From positions 3,495,501 through 3,559,500 of the forward strand of contig NZ_CP031963.1 of the NCBI RefSeq assembly GCF_003443675.1: a stretch of 64,000 nt of DNA, written 5' to 3'. The DNA comes from Aquimarina sp. BL5 (lineage in GTDB: Bacteria > Bacteroidota > Bacteroidia > Flavobacteriales > Flavobacteriaceae). The translations under genes were made by a program, and so were the position numbers. Positions 52,660-62,840 of this stretch are shown in pieces (position 1 is the first letter of the stretch; each line of letters starts with the position of its first letter). The notes beneath the pieces are model-generated. The model was not told where the DNA came from. It saw nothing but the letters and a program-made list of their open reading frames with translations, and did no database searches.

Positions 52660-53439
52660 TCAGAAGTATTGAAGGAATTGATGCAGGTTTTTTAAAAGCT
52701 CATTTCGATTTTCGATATAGGACATGTGACCGCCATTAAGTGAAACTAAATCGGTTTTACATTGTTTTGATTCTTCGGTATTTTGTTGGTATGATAATAC
52801 AGGGTCTTTTTGTCCTGCAAAAATTATTTTAGGTTTTTTAAATTTTAATAAGGTTGTTGTATGATCTTTTCTGATCTTCATGCCTTCTAAGGCAGAAATG
52901 ATTCCTTGTAAAGGTGTTTTTGAAGCTTCATTTTTTATGAGTTCAATCTGATTTATGTATTTATCACGGTTTTCCTCAGCAAAAAGATTGGCAATCGCCA
53001 TACTTGTATACGCTTTGGGGTTTTTCTTCACAATATCAATTGCTCTGCTTCTATTTACCTTTCTTTCTTCGTTATCAGGAAAAGAAGTAGAGTTAAGCAA
53101 TACAAGTCCCGAAACTAGTTTGGGAAATAGATCTATATAGGCTAATGAAACATACCCGCCCATAGAATGACTAATGAATATAGGATTATCAATTTTGATA
53201 CTGTACAAAACGGCTCTAATCGCTTCTGCCATATCTTCCATTCTATGAATGTAACCCAGACAATTCGTTTTTCCGTGGCCTAAAAGGTCTATTGTTATAC
53301 AGTTATGAGTTTCAGAAAAATGAGGGATGATATCATTCCACATCGTAGAGTTTTCTAAAAAACCGTGTAAAAAAACCAGAGGAGTACCTTTTCCGTAAGT
53401 GTTATAATTAATTTCAATCCCTTTATATGCTAATGTCAT
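52660..53439 (-). CDS. Alpha/beta hydrolase
   Basis: A 259-residue cytoplasmic alpha/beta hydrolase with all catalytic parts: oxyanion segment LVFLHGFLENSTMW, nucleophile elbow FISHSMGGYVSLAY (Ser in the S-x-G-G form of GxSxG), acid in FAGQKDPVLSYQQ and His in LNGGHMSYIENRNEL. It resembles the esterase/C-C hydrolase branch of MhpC type. Substrate unknown. It is divergent from brnQ with 69 bases between. Confidence 0.9.
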   Translation of the reverse strand: MTLAYKGIEINYNTYGKGTPLVFLHGFLENSTMWNDIIPHFSETHNCITIDLLGHGKTNCLGYIHRMEDMAEAIRAVLYSIKIDNPIFISHSMGGYVSLAYIDLFPKLVSGLVLLNSTSFPDNEERKVNRSRAIDIVKKNPKAYTSMAIANLFAEENRDKYINQIELIKNEASKTPLQGIISALEGMKIRKDHTTTLLKFKKPKIIFAGQKDPVLSYQQNTEESKQCKTDLVSLNGGHMSYIENRNELLKNLHQFLQYF

Positions 53440-53508
53440 TTTGAAATTTTATATTTCAACTTTTTATCAAATTATCAATATTCGTTTAAGCGATATAAAC
53501 CTAACTAA

Positions 53509-54786
53509 ATGCGATTTAATAAAGAAACTTTTATCACAGGATTTGCTTTGTTCTCTATGTTTTTTGGAGCAGGAAATTTAATTCTACCTCCTAACTTGGG
53601 CTTTAAAGCGGGTGATATGTGGTTTTTGGTTGTTATTGGTTTTGTTATCTCTGCAGTTGTGCTTCCGTTACTTGGTATTTTTGCTCACGCAAGATTGCAA
53701 GGGACTATGTTAGACTTTGGAAAGAAAGTGTCTCCTACTTTTAGCCTTATTTATTGTTTTATCGTTTATGCTATTTCTATTGCATTACCATCCCCAAGAA
53801 CCGCATCGGTAACTCACGAGATGGCCATACAACCTTTTTTTGGAACGAGTTCTTTACTAACGAGTAGCATCTATTTTGGTTTTGTACTGTTTTTTGTACT
53901 AAACAGGTCAAAAATTTTAAATATTCTAGGAAAGTTCCTTACACCGATAATCTTCATTGTAATTCTTAGCATCATTTTCATCGGAATTTTTTCCACACAT
54001 CCGCCGATGAATAATTCAGTTATTCAAACACCTTTAATAGATGGACTTTTAGAGGGATATCAAACATTTGATGCTATTGGAGCGGTTGTAGTTGGTGGTG
54101 TGATTATTATTTCGCTTCGGATGAAAGGAAGAAAAAGTTTTCGAGAAAATAGAACGCTAATTCGTAATTCAGGAATTATTGCCGGTATGGGTCTCTTTAT
54201 TGTGTATGCCGGACTAATATATAATGGAGCTTTATTTAATGGAGCTTTCGAAAAGGAAATTAGCCGGACTGAATTATTATCTGGTTTAAGTTTAAAAACA
54301 CTAGGAAACATCGGAAGCACTTTCTTAAGTGTTCTGGTATCCCTTGCGTGCTTTACAACAGCAGTGGGAATAGTAACAGGAACTTCGGATTTTATTAAAG
54401 GAATATTCAGTGAATCCCAACAGGCATATGTCATAACAGCCATTATTGGGTGTGTTCTAGGTATTGCGATGGGGCAAATGGATGTTCATGATATAATCGT
54501 AGTAGCAGTTCCGGCATTAATGTTTATTTATCCAATTACTATTGTCTTGATATTATTAAATGTATTGCCGGAGAAATTTACTTCTTCATTAGTGTTTAGA
54601 GCTGTCGTTATCATAACCATTATATTTAGCTTACCGGATTTTTTAGCTTCCATTGGGTTTAAAGATCAGGTACAACCTATTTTGAGCCTGATTCCACTTG
54701 GAACATATAGTTTAGCTTGGTTATTGCCAGCTTTACTTTGTCTTATTATTAGTAACGTTTTTATCAAAGAAAAATCTTCAAAGTAA
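53509..54786 (+). CDS. brnQ: Branched-chain amino-acid carrier (LIVCS family)
   Basis: A 425-residue inner-membrane Na+-coupled carrier of leucine, isoleucine and valine. About twelve helices; the N-terminus FALFSMFFGAGNLILPPNLG and TASVTHEMAIQPF are family hallmarks, as is SLACFTTAVGIVTGTSDF in the middle. Length is normal. The next gene, a di-heme protein, is on the same strand but 125 bases away and probably independent. Confidence 0.94.
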   Translation: MRFNKETFITGFALFSMFFGAGNLILPPNLGFKAGDMWFLVVIGFVISAVVLPLLGIFAHARLQGTMLDFGKKVSPTFSLIYCFIVYAISIALPSPRTASVTHEMAIQPFFGTSSLLTSSIYFGFVLFFVLNRSKILNILGKFLTPIIFIVILSIIFIGIFSTHPPMNNSVIQTPLIDGLLEGYQTFDAIGAVVVGGVIIISLRMKGRKSFRENRTLIRNSGIIAGMGLFIVYAGLIYNGALFNGAFEKEISRTELLSGLSLKTLGNIGSTFLSVLVSLACFTTAVGIVTGTSDFIKGIFSESQQAYVITAIIGCVLGIAMGQMDVHDIIVVAVPALMFIYPITIVLILLNVLPEKFTSSLVFRAVVIITIIFSLPDFLASIGFKDQVQPILSLIPLGTYSLAWLLPALLCLIISNVFIKEKSSK

Positions 54787-54911
54787 GTGTGCATTATTTT
54801 TAAAAGTAAATAGTATATGGTGTTGTCATTTTTTCTTAAATTCGCGCTTTAACATTTTATTAAGAGTGTTAATAAAGGGGAATTTTATCAATATAGGGAA
54901 AACTAATACTA

Positions 54912-56252
54912 ATGAAAAAGCTAACATTCGGTGCGGTAATGGCACTGATTATATCTTCATGTACAAAGGATGATTATATTCCAATCACCTCAAGTTTAGA
55001 CTCAGAATTATTAAGCACATTGAATGAAGCATCTAATGGAGAAGGAGTATCGTTTTTTACATTACCGGAAAGTGATGATTATGCGAATATCCCACAAGAT
55101 CCGTTAAATCTAATTACAGAAGAAAAAGTCTTTTTAGGTAAATTATTACTACACGAAACTGCTACAGGAGGAAATCCGAAAATGTCAGAGATGAAGGCAA
55201 CCTATTCTTGTGCTTCCTGTCATCAGGCGTCAGCTGGTTTTGCAGCTGGAATAAGACAAGGAATTGGAGAATGTGGCGTAGGTTTTGGAATAAGAGGAGA
55301 AGAAAGGGTAGCTGACACAACAGTTCCAAGAGATTCTATTGATGTACAACCCATAAAATCTCCAACATTATTAAATGTAGCCTATCAAGATGTTATGCTT
55401 TGGAATGGACAGTTTGGAGGGACAGGAACAAATGCAGGAACGGAAGCCAGTTGGACAGAGATTCAGGAAAATTTTTTAGGATTTCAAGGTGTGGAAGTTC
55501 AGGCCATCAAAGGACAAAAAGTACATAGATTGCAGATAGATGATGAGTTTGTAAACACTTTTGGTTATAAAGATCTTTTTGATGCAGCATTTTCTGATGT
55601 AGCAGAAAATGAAAGATATACTAAAGACAATGCTGCTTTGGCTATTGCCGCTTATGAGAGAACATTATTAGCAAATAAATCACCATGGCAGGATTGGCTA
55701 AAAGGAAATAGTAATGCATTAAGTGATTCTGAGAAAAAAGGAGCCATTGCTTTTTTTGGAAAAGGAAAATGTTATGAATGCCATACAGGCCCTGCATTGA
55801 ATGATAAAGATTTTCACTCTTTTGGTATGGGTGATTTTGAAAATGTAAATGGTGCATTGCTATTATATGATGTAAATATCGATAACGTTAAAAGAGGGAG
55901 AGGAAACTTTACAAACAATCCTGCAGATGATTTTAAGTTTAAAACCCCAACACTATATAATTTAATAGATAATGGTTTCTATGGTCATGGAGGGACTTTT
56001 ACTTCAATAAAAGAGATAATCTCTTATAAGAACGAAGGAAATCCACAAAATACAGAAGTACCTAAAGAGAATTTAGCCTCTCAATTTGGAACTATAAATC
56101 TTACCGAAGAAGAAATAGATAATATGACATCTTTTGTTACGAATAGCTTACGAGATTCGGAATTGAGCAGATATGTTCCAGGGTCAATTAATTCTGGAAA
56201 TTGTTTTCCAAATAATGATTACATATCCAGAGAAGATTTAGGATGTGATTAA
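54912..56252 (+). CDS. Di-heme cytochrome c peroxidase-family lipoprotein
   Basis: A 446-residue lipoprotein (lipobox LIISSC). Two c-type heme sites: C100-A-S-C103-H104 and C287-Y-E-C290-H291. An insert of about 60 residues (GQFGGTGTNAGTEASW to VEVQAIKGQKVH) lies after the first heme site, and FKTPTLYNLIDNGFYGHGG near the end is the usual MauG/CcpA-type segment. It belongs to a different branch from the protein at 42094-43146 and has no MbnP beside it. It could reduce peroxide or oxidise a protein partner. Its stop overlaps that of the convergent VOC gene. Confidence 0.9.
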   Translation: MKKLTFGAVMALIISSCTKDDYIPITSSLDSELLSTLNEASNGEGVSFFTLPESDDYANIPQDPLNLITEEKVFLGKLLLHETATGGNPKMSEMKATYSCASCHQASAGFAAGIRQGIGECGVGFGIRGEERVADTTVPRDSIDVQPIKSPTLLNVAYQDVMLWNGQFGGTGTNAGTEASWTEIQENFLGFQGVEVQAIKGQKVHRLQIDDEFVNTFGYKDLFDAAFSDVAENERYTKDNAALAIAAYERTLLANKSPWQDWLKGNSNALSDSEKKGAIAFFGKGKCYECHTGPALNDKDFHSFGMGDFENVNGALLLYDVNIDNVKRGRGNFTNNPADDFKFKTPTLYNLIDNGFYGHGGTFTSIKEIISYKNEGNPQNTEVPKENLASQFGTINLTEEEIDNMTSFVTNSLRDSELSRYVPGSINSGNCFPNNDYISREDLGCD

Positions 56253-56632
56253 TTTAGAGTAGCAATCCACCAGGTATTTCCATAAGGATCTTTAAAACCG
56301 GCTCCGCGTGCGCCATAATCTTCTTCCATAGGTTGCATTAAGGATGTAGAGCCTGCATCTATAGCGTTATAGTAGGTTTGGTCGGTATCTTTTACATAAA
56401 CATACATCGAAGTATGTTGCGCAGGATAGGTTTTTGAGGCTTCCGTAATCATTATAGTAGCGTCTCCTATCATTACCTCAGAGTGTTCAACTTTATAAGC
56501 AGCATCTACCTTACGTATCATTTCCTGGGCATTAAATATTTTTCTGATAAAATCAATAAAATCATCTGCATTCTCGACTACCAAATAAGGCATTGCTTGT
56601 TGATGACCTGCTGTAATTTTCATTCGCTGCAT
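56249..56632 (-). CDS. VOC family protein (glyoxalase/PhnB-like)
   Basis: A 127-residue cytoplasmic vicinal-oxygen-chelate protein: AMPYLVVENADDFIDFIRKIF, AAYKVEHSEVMIGDATIMIT and YGARGAGFKDPYGNTWWIA are two beta-alpha-beta modules of the PhnB/glyoxalase-like branch. The His/Glu ligands are partly conserved (VEHSE). An ATG three codons downstream is an alternative start. Its last bases TTA share the TTAA with the stop of the convergent di-heme gene. Activity unknown. Confidence 0.87.
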   Translation of the reverse strand: MQRMKITAGHQQAMPYLVVENADDFIDFIRKIFNAQEMIRKVDAAYKVEHSEVMIGDATIMITEASKTYPAQHTSMYVYVKDTDQTYYNAIDAGSTSLMQPMEEDYGARGAGFKDPYGNTWWIATLN

Positions 56633-56711
56633 TACTATTCTTTAATGTTTTGCTATGCAACGACAAAATCAACATAAATATTCTATAAAATTTCAAAAAA
56701 CGATCATAAAA

Positions 56712-56742
56712 AAACCTAATAGCTTTAATAACTATTAGGTTT
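56712..56742 (-). terminator. Intrinsic terminator of the aminopeptidase P gene
   Basis: A perfect 11-bp stem AAACCTAATAG (56712-56722) with CTATTAGGTTT (56732-56742), 9-base loop, followed on the minus strand by a T run. Confidence 0.85.
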
Positions 56743-56772
56743 ATATTTCATTAGAATTAGAAATCCAGCTTT

Positions 56773-58065
56773 TTACTGATTCATCAACTCTTCTATTTCT
56801 TCCGCTTCAATAGGAATATTTGCCATAAGGTTAAAAGGTTCTCCTTTTTCTTGTATTACTACATCATCCTCTAATCTAATTCCAAAACCTTCATCAGGAA
56901 TATAAATACCAGGTTCTACAGTAAAGACCATATTTGCCTGCATAGGCTCCGTTAAGATTCCATAATCGTGGGTGTCTAATCCAATATGATGCGAAGTACC
57001 GTGCATGAGATACTTTTTATAAGCTGGCCAATCAGGGTCTTCATTTTGTACATCGGCTTTATCTATAAGTCCAAGTCCTAATAATTCTGAAGTCATAATC
57101 TTACCTACTTCTACATGATAATCAGCCCAGATAGTTCCGGGTACTAGCATTTTGGTAGCTTCATTTTTTACTCGTAAAACGGCATTGTAAACAGCTCTCT
57201 GACGATCTGTAAACTTACCAGAAACAGGAATTGTACGACTTAAATCACTAGAGTAATTAGCGTATTCTGCAGCAATATCCATTAGGATAAGATCTCCAGC
57301 TTTACATTGTTGATTATTTTCTATATAATGCAATACATTGGCATTATTACCACTGGCAATGATTGGAGTATATGCAAAACCTTTAGATCGGTGATTTATA
57401 AATTCGTGTAACAACTCTGCTTCAATATTGTATTCCCACACTTCTGGTTTTACAAAACCAAGTAATCTTCTGAATCCTTTTTCTGTGATGTTACAAGCGG
57501 TTTGCATCAGATCAATTTCTATTGGGTCTTTTACAGAACGTAATCGCTGTAGAATAGGGTTACTTTTTGCAACAGCATGTGCAGGGTATTTAGCTTTCCA
57601 CCATTTAGTAAAACGATCTTCTCTGGTTTCGGTTTCTACATTTGCTCTATAATGCTCATTTGTATTTACATATACGGTATCACATTGTGTCATGATCTCA
57701 AAGAATATTTTCTCCAGATCCTGTAACCAATACACTGTTTTGATTCCTGAAGTTTCAAAAGCCTTTTCCTTGGTTAGTTTTTCACCTTCCCAGATAGCAA
57801 TTAATTCACTGGTTTCTTTTAGGAATAAAATTTCACGATGTTTTTCATTGGGAGCATCAGGGAACAGTATTAAAATGCTTTCTTCCTGATCTACTCCACT
57901 TAGATAAAAAATATCTCTATGTTGCTCAAAAGGCATGGTACTATCAGCGCTAATAGGATAGATGTCATTACTATTGAAAACCGCAATGCTATTAGGTTTC
58001 ATCTTAGTTGCAAAGTTCTTTCTGTTCTTTATAAAGAGATTTTTATCTATTAGGTGGTATTTCAT
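56773..58065 (-). CDS. pepP: Xaa-Pro aminopeptidase (aminopeptidase P family)
   Basis: A 430-residue cytoplasmic metallopeptidase of the M24 family, cleaving N-terminal residues before proline. The N-terminal domain (about 1-170) contains NSNDIYPISADSTMPFEQHRDIFYLSG. The pita-bread domain has all metal ligands: Asp in LMDIAAEYANYSSDLSRTIP (two Asp), His in HGTSHHIGLDTHD, Glu in FTVEPGIYI and Glu in GIRLEDDVVI. Transcribed alone. Confidence 0.94.
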   Translation of the reverse strand: MKYHLIDKNLFIKNRKNFATKMKPNSIAVFNSNDIYPISADSTMPFEQHRDIFYLSGVDQEESILILFPDAPNEKHREILFLKETSELIAIWEGEKLTKEKAFETSGIKTVYWLQDLEKIFFEIMTQCDTVYVNTNEHYRANVETETREDRFTKWWKAKYPAHAVAKSNPILQRLRSVKDPIEIDLMQTACNITEKGFRRLLGFVKPEVWEYNIEAELLHEFINHRSKGFAYTPIIASGNNANVLHYIENNQQCKAGDLILMDIAAEYANYSSDLSRTIPVSGKFTDRQRAVYNAVLRVKNEATKMLVPGTIWADYHVEVGKIMTSELLGLGLIDKADVQNEDPDWPAYKKYLMHGTSHHIGLDTHDYGILTEPMQANMVFTVEPGIYIPDEGFGIRLEDDVVIQEKGEPFNLMANIPIEAEEIEELMNQ

Positions 58066-58200
58066 ATTTTCAATGTATTAGATGTGTATTATGGATTTCC
58101 AAAAATACTAAAGCCAAAAGGATGTATTGTTAAACAATATCTAAAAATTTTGACACTATAGTAGCATTACATACTTTCAGCCAACTAAATTTCCATCGTA

Positions 58201-61053
58201 ATGAAAACATACATCTCATCTTTTTTACTATTATTCGTTAGTATTTCTATTTTTTCTCAACAACCAGCAACAAAAGCCGAAGAGATTCAAAAAGGATTAT
58301 TACAAAAAAAACAACTAGAAAAATCATCTCTTGTTAAGAATGTTCCTTTTGAAAATATAGGTCCATCCGTAATGAGCGGACGTGTAGTAGATGTGGATGT
58401 AAACCCTGAAAACACAGCAGAATTTTATGTTGGGTATGCTTCAGGAGGATTGTGGTATACTAAAAATAATGGAACAACTTTCGAACCTGTTTTGGATAAT
58501 GCTGAAACTATCAATGTAGGTGATATCGCTGTAGATTGGAAAAAAGGAACTATTTGGGTTGGTACTGGAGAAAATAATTCATCCAGATCGTCTTATGCAG
58601 GAATAGGTATTCTGAAATCAAGTGACAAAGGAAAAACCTGGAAAAATGTTGGATTGATTGATTCTCATCATATCGGAAGAATTATAATAAACCCTAATAA
58701 TTCGGATGAGGTTATAGTTGGTGCCACAGGACATTTGTATTCTAATAATGAAGAAAGAGGGATGTATAAAACTACGGACGGAGGTAATACCTGGAAAAAA
58801 ACATTGTTTATTAATAATGAAACAGGAATTATTGATGTTGCTTACGCACCAGATAATTTCAATATTATGTATGCTGCAGCTTGGGATAAGGATCGTAAAG
58901 CATGGAATTTTGAAGGAAACGGATCTGGTTCTGGTATTTATAAAAGCACAGATGCTGGTAACACTTGGAATAAAATTTCATTAGAAGGAAGTGGTTTCCC
59001 AACGGGAAACGGAGTAGGAAGAATAGGATTGGCAGTTTTTGACTCCAATACTTTATATGCGGTTCATGATAGTCAATTTAGAAGAGATGAAAGTAAAAAG
59101 ACAGAAAAAAGTTCTGGGCTCTCTAAGGATGATTTTAAGACTATGTCTGTAGAAGCTTTTTTAAATTTAGAAGACAAAAAGCTGAATCGTTACTTAAAAA
59201 CAAATGGATTTCAAGAAAAATATCGTGCGGAAAATGTAAAGCAAATGGTTCGTAGTGGTTCTGTGAAGCCAATTGATTTAGCGAAGTATTTAGAAAATGC
59301 AAATGCTGCCCTTTTTGATACTCCAGTAATCGGAGCCGAAGTATACAGAAGCGATGATGGAGGTAAAACCTGGGGAAAAACACATAAAGAATACCTAGAC
59401 GATATCTTTTATAGTTATGGATATTATTTTGCGCAAATACAGGTTAATCCTGCTAATAAAGATCATATTTATATCTCAGGAGTACCGATTCTTAAATCAA
59501 AAGATGGAGGAAAAACGTATAAAAGTATTAGTGCAGAAAATGTGCACGCTGATCATCATTCACTTTGGATAAATCCTAATAACCCAAACCATCTTATTAA
59601 CGGAAACGATGGTGGTGTTAATATTAGTTATGATGATGGAGAACACTGGATCAAAGCAAATCAACCAAGTGTGGGACAGTTTTATGCAATTAATATTGAT
59701 CACGAGAAACCATATAACGTGTACGGAGGATTGCAGGATAACGGAGTTTGGGTTGGTTCTGTAAATGCACAAGAAAATGCTTCCTGGCATCAAAGTGGTC
59801 ATTATCCTTGGAAAAGTATTATGGGAGGTGATGGTATGCAGGTACAGATTGATAATCGAGATAGTAATATTGTGTATACTGGATTTCAGTTTGGAAATTA
59901 TTTTAGATTAGATCGATCAACTGATGAACAAACCTATATTCAGCCAAAACACGAATTAGGAGAATCACCTTACCGATTTAATTGGCAAACACCTATTTTA
60001 TTATCACCACACAATCAGGATATTCTGTATTTAGGTGGAAATAAATTGATGAGATCGATGAATCAAGGAAATGAGTGGACAGCAATTTCTGATGATCTTA
60101 CCAATGGAGGTAAAAAAGGAAATGTAGCTTATGGGACATTATCTTCAATTTCTGAATCTGTATTTCAGTTTGGGCTCATATATACAGGTAGTGATGATGG
60201 TTTGGTTTATGTTACTAAAAACGCAGGAGGAAACTGGAATAAAATTTCTGATAGTTTTCCAAAAGATTTATGGGTGTCCAGAGTTGTTGCCTCTACACAC
60301 AAAAAAGAGCGAGTTTATGTAAGCTTAAATGGATATCGATGGGATGACTTTACTGCGTATGTATATATGAGTGATGATTATGGTCAAACTTGGAAAAATA
60401 TAGGAAGAGAATTACCTAGATCTGCAGTTAACGTAATAAAAGAAGATCCTAAAAATGAAAATGTGTTGTATGTCGGTTCGGATAATGGTGCTTATGTTTC
60501 TTTGGATAAAGGAAACACCTGGCAAGTATTTTCTAATGGAGTACCAAATGTAGCGGTTCACGATATTGTGGTACAACCCGAAGCCAACGATTTGTTGTTA
60601 GGAACTCACGGAAGAAGTATATATAAAACAAATATTGAACCGTTACAAGATTTAAATGGAGAAGTCCTTGCTTCTGGTTTGTATTTATATCCAATGAGCA
60701 TTGTAAAAGCTTCTCCACGTTGGGGAAGCTCTTGGAGTAAGTGGTTAGATGCTTATGAGCCTTCTACTACTATTAGGTATTATGCAAATAATTCTGAAAC
60801 AACTACTGTTAAGATTGAAACTGAAAGCGGAAAAACGCTTCAGGAGTTTTCTTCAGATTCTGATAAAGGTCTTAATTATGTAGCGTATGATCTTACAATT
60901 TCTGAAAAAGGAAGAAAAGCATTGTTAAAAGAGTTTCCTGATGAAGAAATTACAAAAAAGAAAAACGGTAAATATTATCTTCCTGTTGGAAAATACGAGG
61001 TAATTATTTCAAATGGAGGACAAACAAAAAAAGTCCCTTTTGAGGTAAAATAA
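58201..61053 (+). CDS. Large secreted VPS10/sortilin-like BNR-repeat protein
   Basis: A 950-residue protein with signal peptide MKTYISSFLLLFVSISIFSQ. It is a double propeller built from BNR/Asp-box repeats of the form S/T-x-D-x-G-x-T-W: SSDKGKTWKN, TTDGGNTWKK, STDAGNTWNK, SDDGGKTWGK, MSDDYGQTWKN and others, up to about residue 820. The last 120 residues form a small beta domain (VKIETESGKTLQEF, YEVIISNGGQTKKVPFEV). Annotated homologues are called glycosyl hydrolase or VPS10-domain proteins, though no glycosidase residues are evident. No sorting tail, so it is probably periplasmic. Stand-alone gene. Confidence 0.88.
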   Translation: MKTYISSFLLLFVSISIFSQQPATKAEEIQKGLLQKKQLEKSSLVKNVPFENIGPSVMSGRVVDVDVNPENTAEFYVGYASGGLWYTKNNGTTFEPVLDNAETINVGDIAVDWKKGTIWVGTGENNSSRSSYAGIGILKSSDKGKTWKNVGLIDSHHIGRIIINPNNSDEVIVGATGHLYSNNEERGMYKTTDGGNTWKKTLFINNETGIIDVAYAPDNFNIMYAAAWDKDRKAWNFEGNGSGSGIYKSTDAGNTWNKISLEGSGFPTGNGVGRIGLAVFDSNTLYAVHDSQFRRDESKKTEKSSGLSKDDFKTMSVEAFLNLEDKKLNRYLKTNGFQEKYRAENVKQMVRSGSVKPIDLAKYLENANAALFDTPVIGAEVYRSDDGGKTWGKTHKEYLDDIFYSYGYYFAQIQVNPANKDHIYISGVPILKSKDGGKTYKSISAENVHADHHSLWINPNNPNHLINGNDGGVNISYDDGEHWIKANQPSVGQFYAINIDHEKPYNVYGGLQDNGVWVGSVNAQENASWHQSGHYPWKSIMGGDGMQVQIDNRDSNIVYTGFQFGNYFRLDRSTDEQTYIQPKHELGESPYRFNWQTPILLSPHNQDILYLGGNKLMRSMNQGNEWTAISDDLTNGGKKGNVAYGTLSSISESVFQFGLIYTGSDDGLVYVTKNAGGNWNKISDSFPKDLWVSRVVASTHKKERVYVSLNGYRWDDFTAYVYMSDDYGQTWKNIGRELPRSAVNVIKEDPKNENVLYVGSDNGAYVSLDKGNTWQVFSNGVPNVAVHDIVVQPEANDLLLGTHGRSIYKTNIEPLQDLNGEVLASGLYLYPMSIVKASPRWGSSWSKWLDAYEPSTTIRYYANNSETTTVKIETESGKTLQEFSSDSDKGLNYVAYDLTISEKGRKALLKEFPDEEITKKKNGKYYLPVGKYEVIISNGGQTKKVPFEVK

Positions 61054-61155
61054 AACATAAACATAGATTTATTACGTTTAGGATTTATTACACAATTATA
61101 TAAAGACAATCAATCTTTTTGCGTTACTTTATATTAAAGTTTATTAACCAACGTA

Positions 61156-62835
61156 ATGAAAGTAAACCCCTACAATACGGTCATCTTTTTAGGATGCCTG
61201 ACACTTGTTGTTATGGCATTGTGGAAGCTACTTGTTTACTGGAAAAAGGGCAGAACCTATCGTTTTTTTTACGGAATCTTAATTACCGCTAATCTTGTAA
61301 TTATACAGGTGCTTCTAATGGATTTTGGAGTTCATAAGGAGCATGCTTGGATACTGGCTTTTTTTATCCCCTTTCAATATCTGTCGCCAGTATATTTTAC
61401 AGGATTTATTTGTTACTATCTAAAAAAAGAAGAAGTATATAAAAGGAATCGAAATTACTTGTTCCTTCCGTTTATTGGTTTTTTTGTATTATACACGGTA
61501 CTTAAGGTGAATGTTTTCCTGGATTACGCATGGATCTCTAATGAAGTTTTTACTATAATTCACACAGAAGTTGATGAAAACTCAACATTGACATTTAGTA
61601 TTATTCTTAGTATTTGGAATCTTTTGATTATTCGTAAGTATGAAAATACTATAGGCAAACTATCTTTTGATCAAGTAAGGAAAAAAACACAATGGATTAA
61701 AACCATTGTTGCCGTATTTATTACGTTCAATATTATTTGGTTATTGACGATTGTTCTATTTTTTATAAGAGAAGATATAAGCGGTCATTTTCCATACTAT
61801 CCATTTTGGATCTTATACCTACTGTTTTTTTATACGTTTTTATATTTGGGATCAACGCATCTTAATGAAGTATCTAAAAGAAAACAATCTGAGGAAGAAG
61901 CAGTGCAAAAAGCCATTCAGAATTTTAGGATGTCAGGACTTAATCATATGTTTTCAGAAGAAGAACTAGAATTGATCCATTATGACAAGCCGTCTCAGAT
62001 TACAGGGATATTGAGCTATTTTTCTACATCTTTATTTGATAAAAATAAGCTTGAAGATGTATTATGGGATATTGTAGAGAATTGTATAGCATATCTGCAA
62101 TTAGAAGACTGTATCATCTATATCATAGATACATCAAAAAATGTACTTATTCAGAAAGCTGCATTTGGTAATAAAAACCAGGGAGAACGTAAAATATTAA
62201 GTCCGATAGAAATTTCTCTTGGAGAAGGAATTGTAGGGCAGGTTGCCCAATCAGGAGAGTATGAGTGTGTATATAATGTGACCTATGATGATCGATATGT
62301 TGTGGACGATATTAGCCGAAAATCTGAATTAGCGGTTCCGATTATGATTGAAGGCACGGTTATAGGGGTTTTAGATTCTGAACATTCCGAAGAAGGTTTT
62401 TTTGATGAACATCATATCCTTCTGTTTCAACTAATCGCTAAACTAACAGCAAAGAAGCTTTCGCAGATTAATATTAAGAATACTACTAATATTACCAATG
62501 ACAATTTGTATTTTAAAGAACTTCATTTTTTAATGAAAGAGGCTAAGATTTACAGAGACTCTAATTTAGGTCTGGATAGCATTTCTAAAATGTTGAAGAT
62601 AAGTAGTAATTATTTATCGCAAATGGTAAATAAATTAAGTGGATCTAATTTTTCGGATTATGTAAATAGCTTTCGTATCGATGATGCTAAGTCTAAGCTA
62701 AAGGATCCAAAATTTACAAATTACACAATATTAGACATTGCTTTAGAATCAGGTTTTAATTCTAAATCTACTTTTTATAGCGCTTTTAAAAAACATACAG
62801 GTATATCACCCAAAGAATATAGGGAAACCCCCTAA
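61156..62835 (+). CDS. Membrane-bound GAF-AraC transcription regulator
   Basis: A 559-residue regulator. Residues about 1-235 hold six or seven hydrophobic helices, an unusual start for an AraC protein, ending at YLGSTHLNEVSKRK. A GAF domain follows (about 285-430: ENCIAYLQLEDCIIYIID, LGEGIVGQVAQSGE, RKSELAVPIMIEGTVIGVLD). The C-terminal 100 residues are an AraC/XylS helix-turn-helix pair: LGLDSISKMLKISSNYLSQM and ILDIALESGFNSKSTFYSAF, then GISPKEYRE. It may sense a ligand through the membrane or GAF part. Beside it is a 33-bp dyad in the promoter of the collagen-like lipoprotein gene, which is its likely target. Confidence 0.9.
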   Translation: MKVNPYNTVIFLGCLTLVVMALWKLLVYWKKGRTYRFFYGILITANLVIIQVLLMDFGVHKEHAWILAFFIPFQYLSPVYFTGFICYYLKKEEVYKRNRNYLFLPFIGFFVLYTVLKVNVFLDYAWISNEVFTIIHTEVDENSTLTFSIILSIWNLLIIRKYENTIGKLSFDQVRKKTQWIKTIVAVFITFNIIWLLTIVLFFIREDISGHFPYYPFWILYLLFFYTFLYLGSTHLNEVSKRKQSEEEAVQKAIQNFRMSGLNHMFSEEELELIHYDKPSQITGILSYFSTSLFDKNKLEDVLWDIVENCIAYLQLEDCIIYIIDTSKNVLIQKAAFGNKNQGERKILSPIEISLGEGIVGQVAQSGEYECVYNVTYDDRYVVDDISRKSELAVPIMIEGTVIGVLDSEHSEEGFFDEHHILLFQLIAKLTAKKLSQINIKNTTNITNDNLYFKELHFLMKEAKIYRDSNLGLDSISKMLKISSNYLSQMVNKLSGSNFSDYVNSFRIDDAKSKLKDPKFTNYTILDIALESGFNSKSTFYSAFKKHTGISPKEYRETP

Positions 62836-62840
62836 ATACC

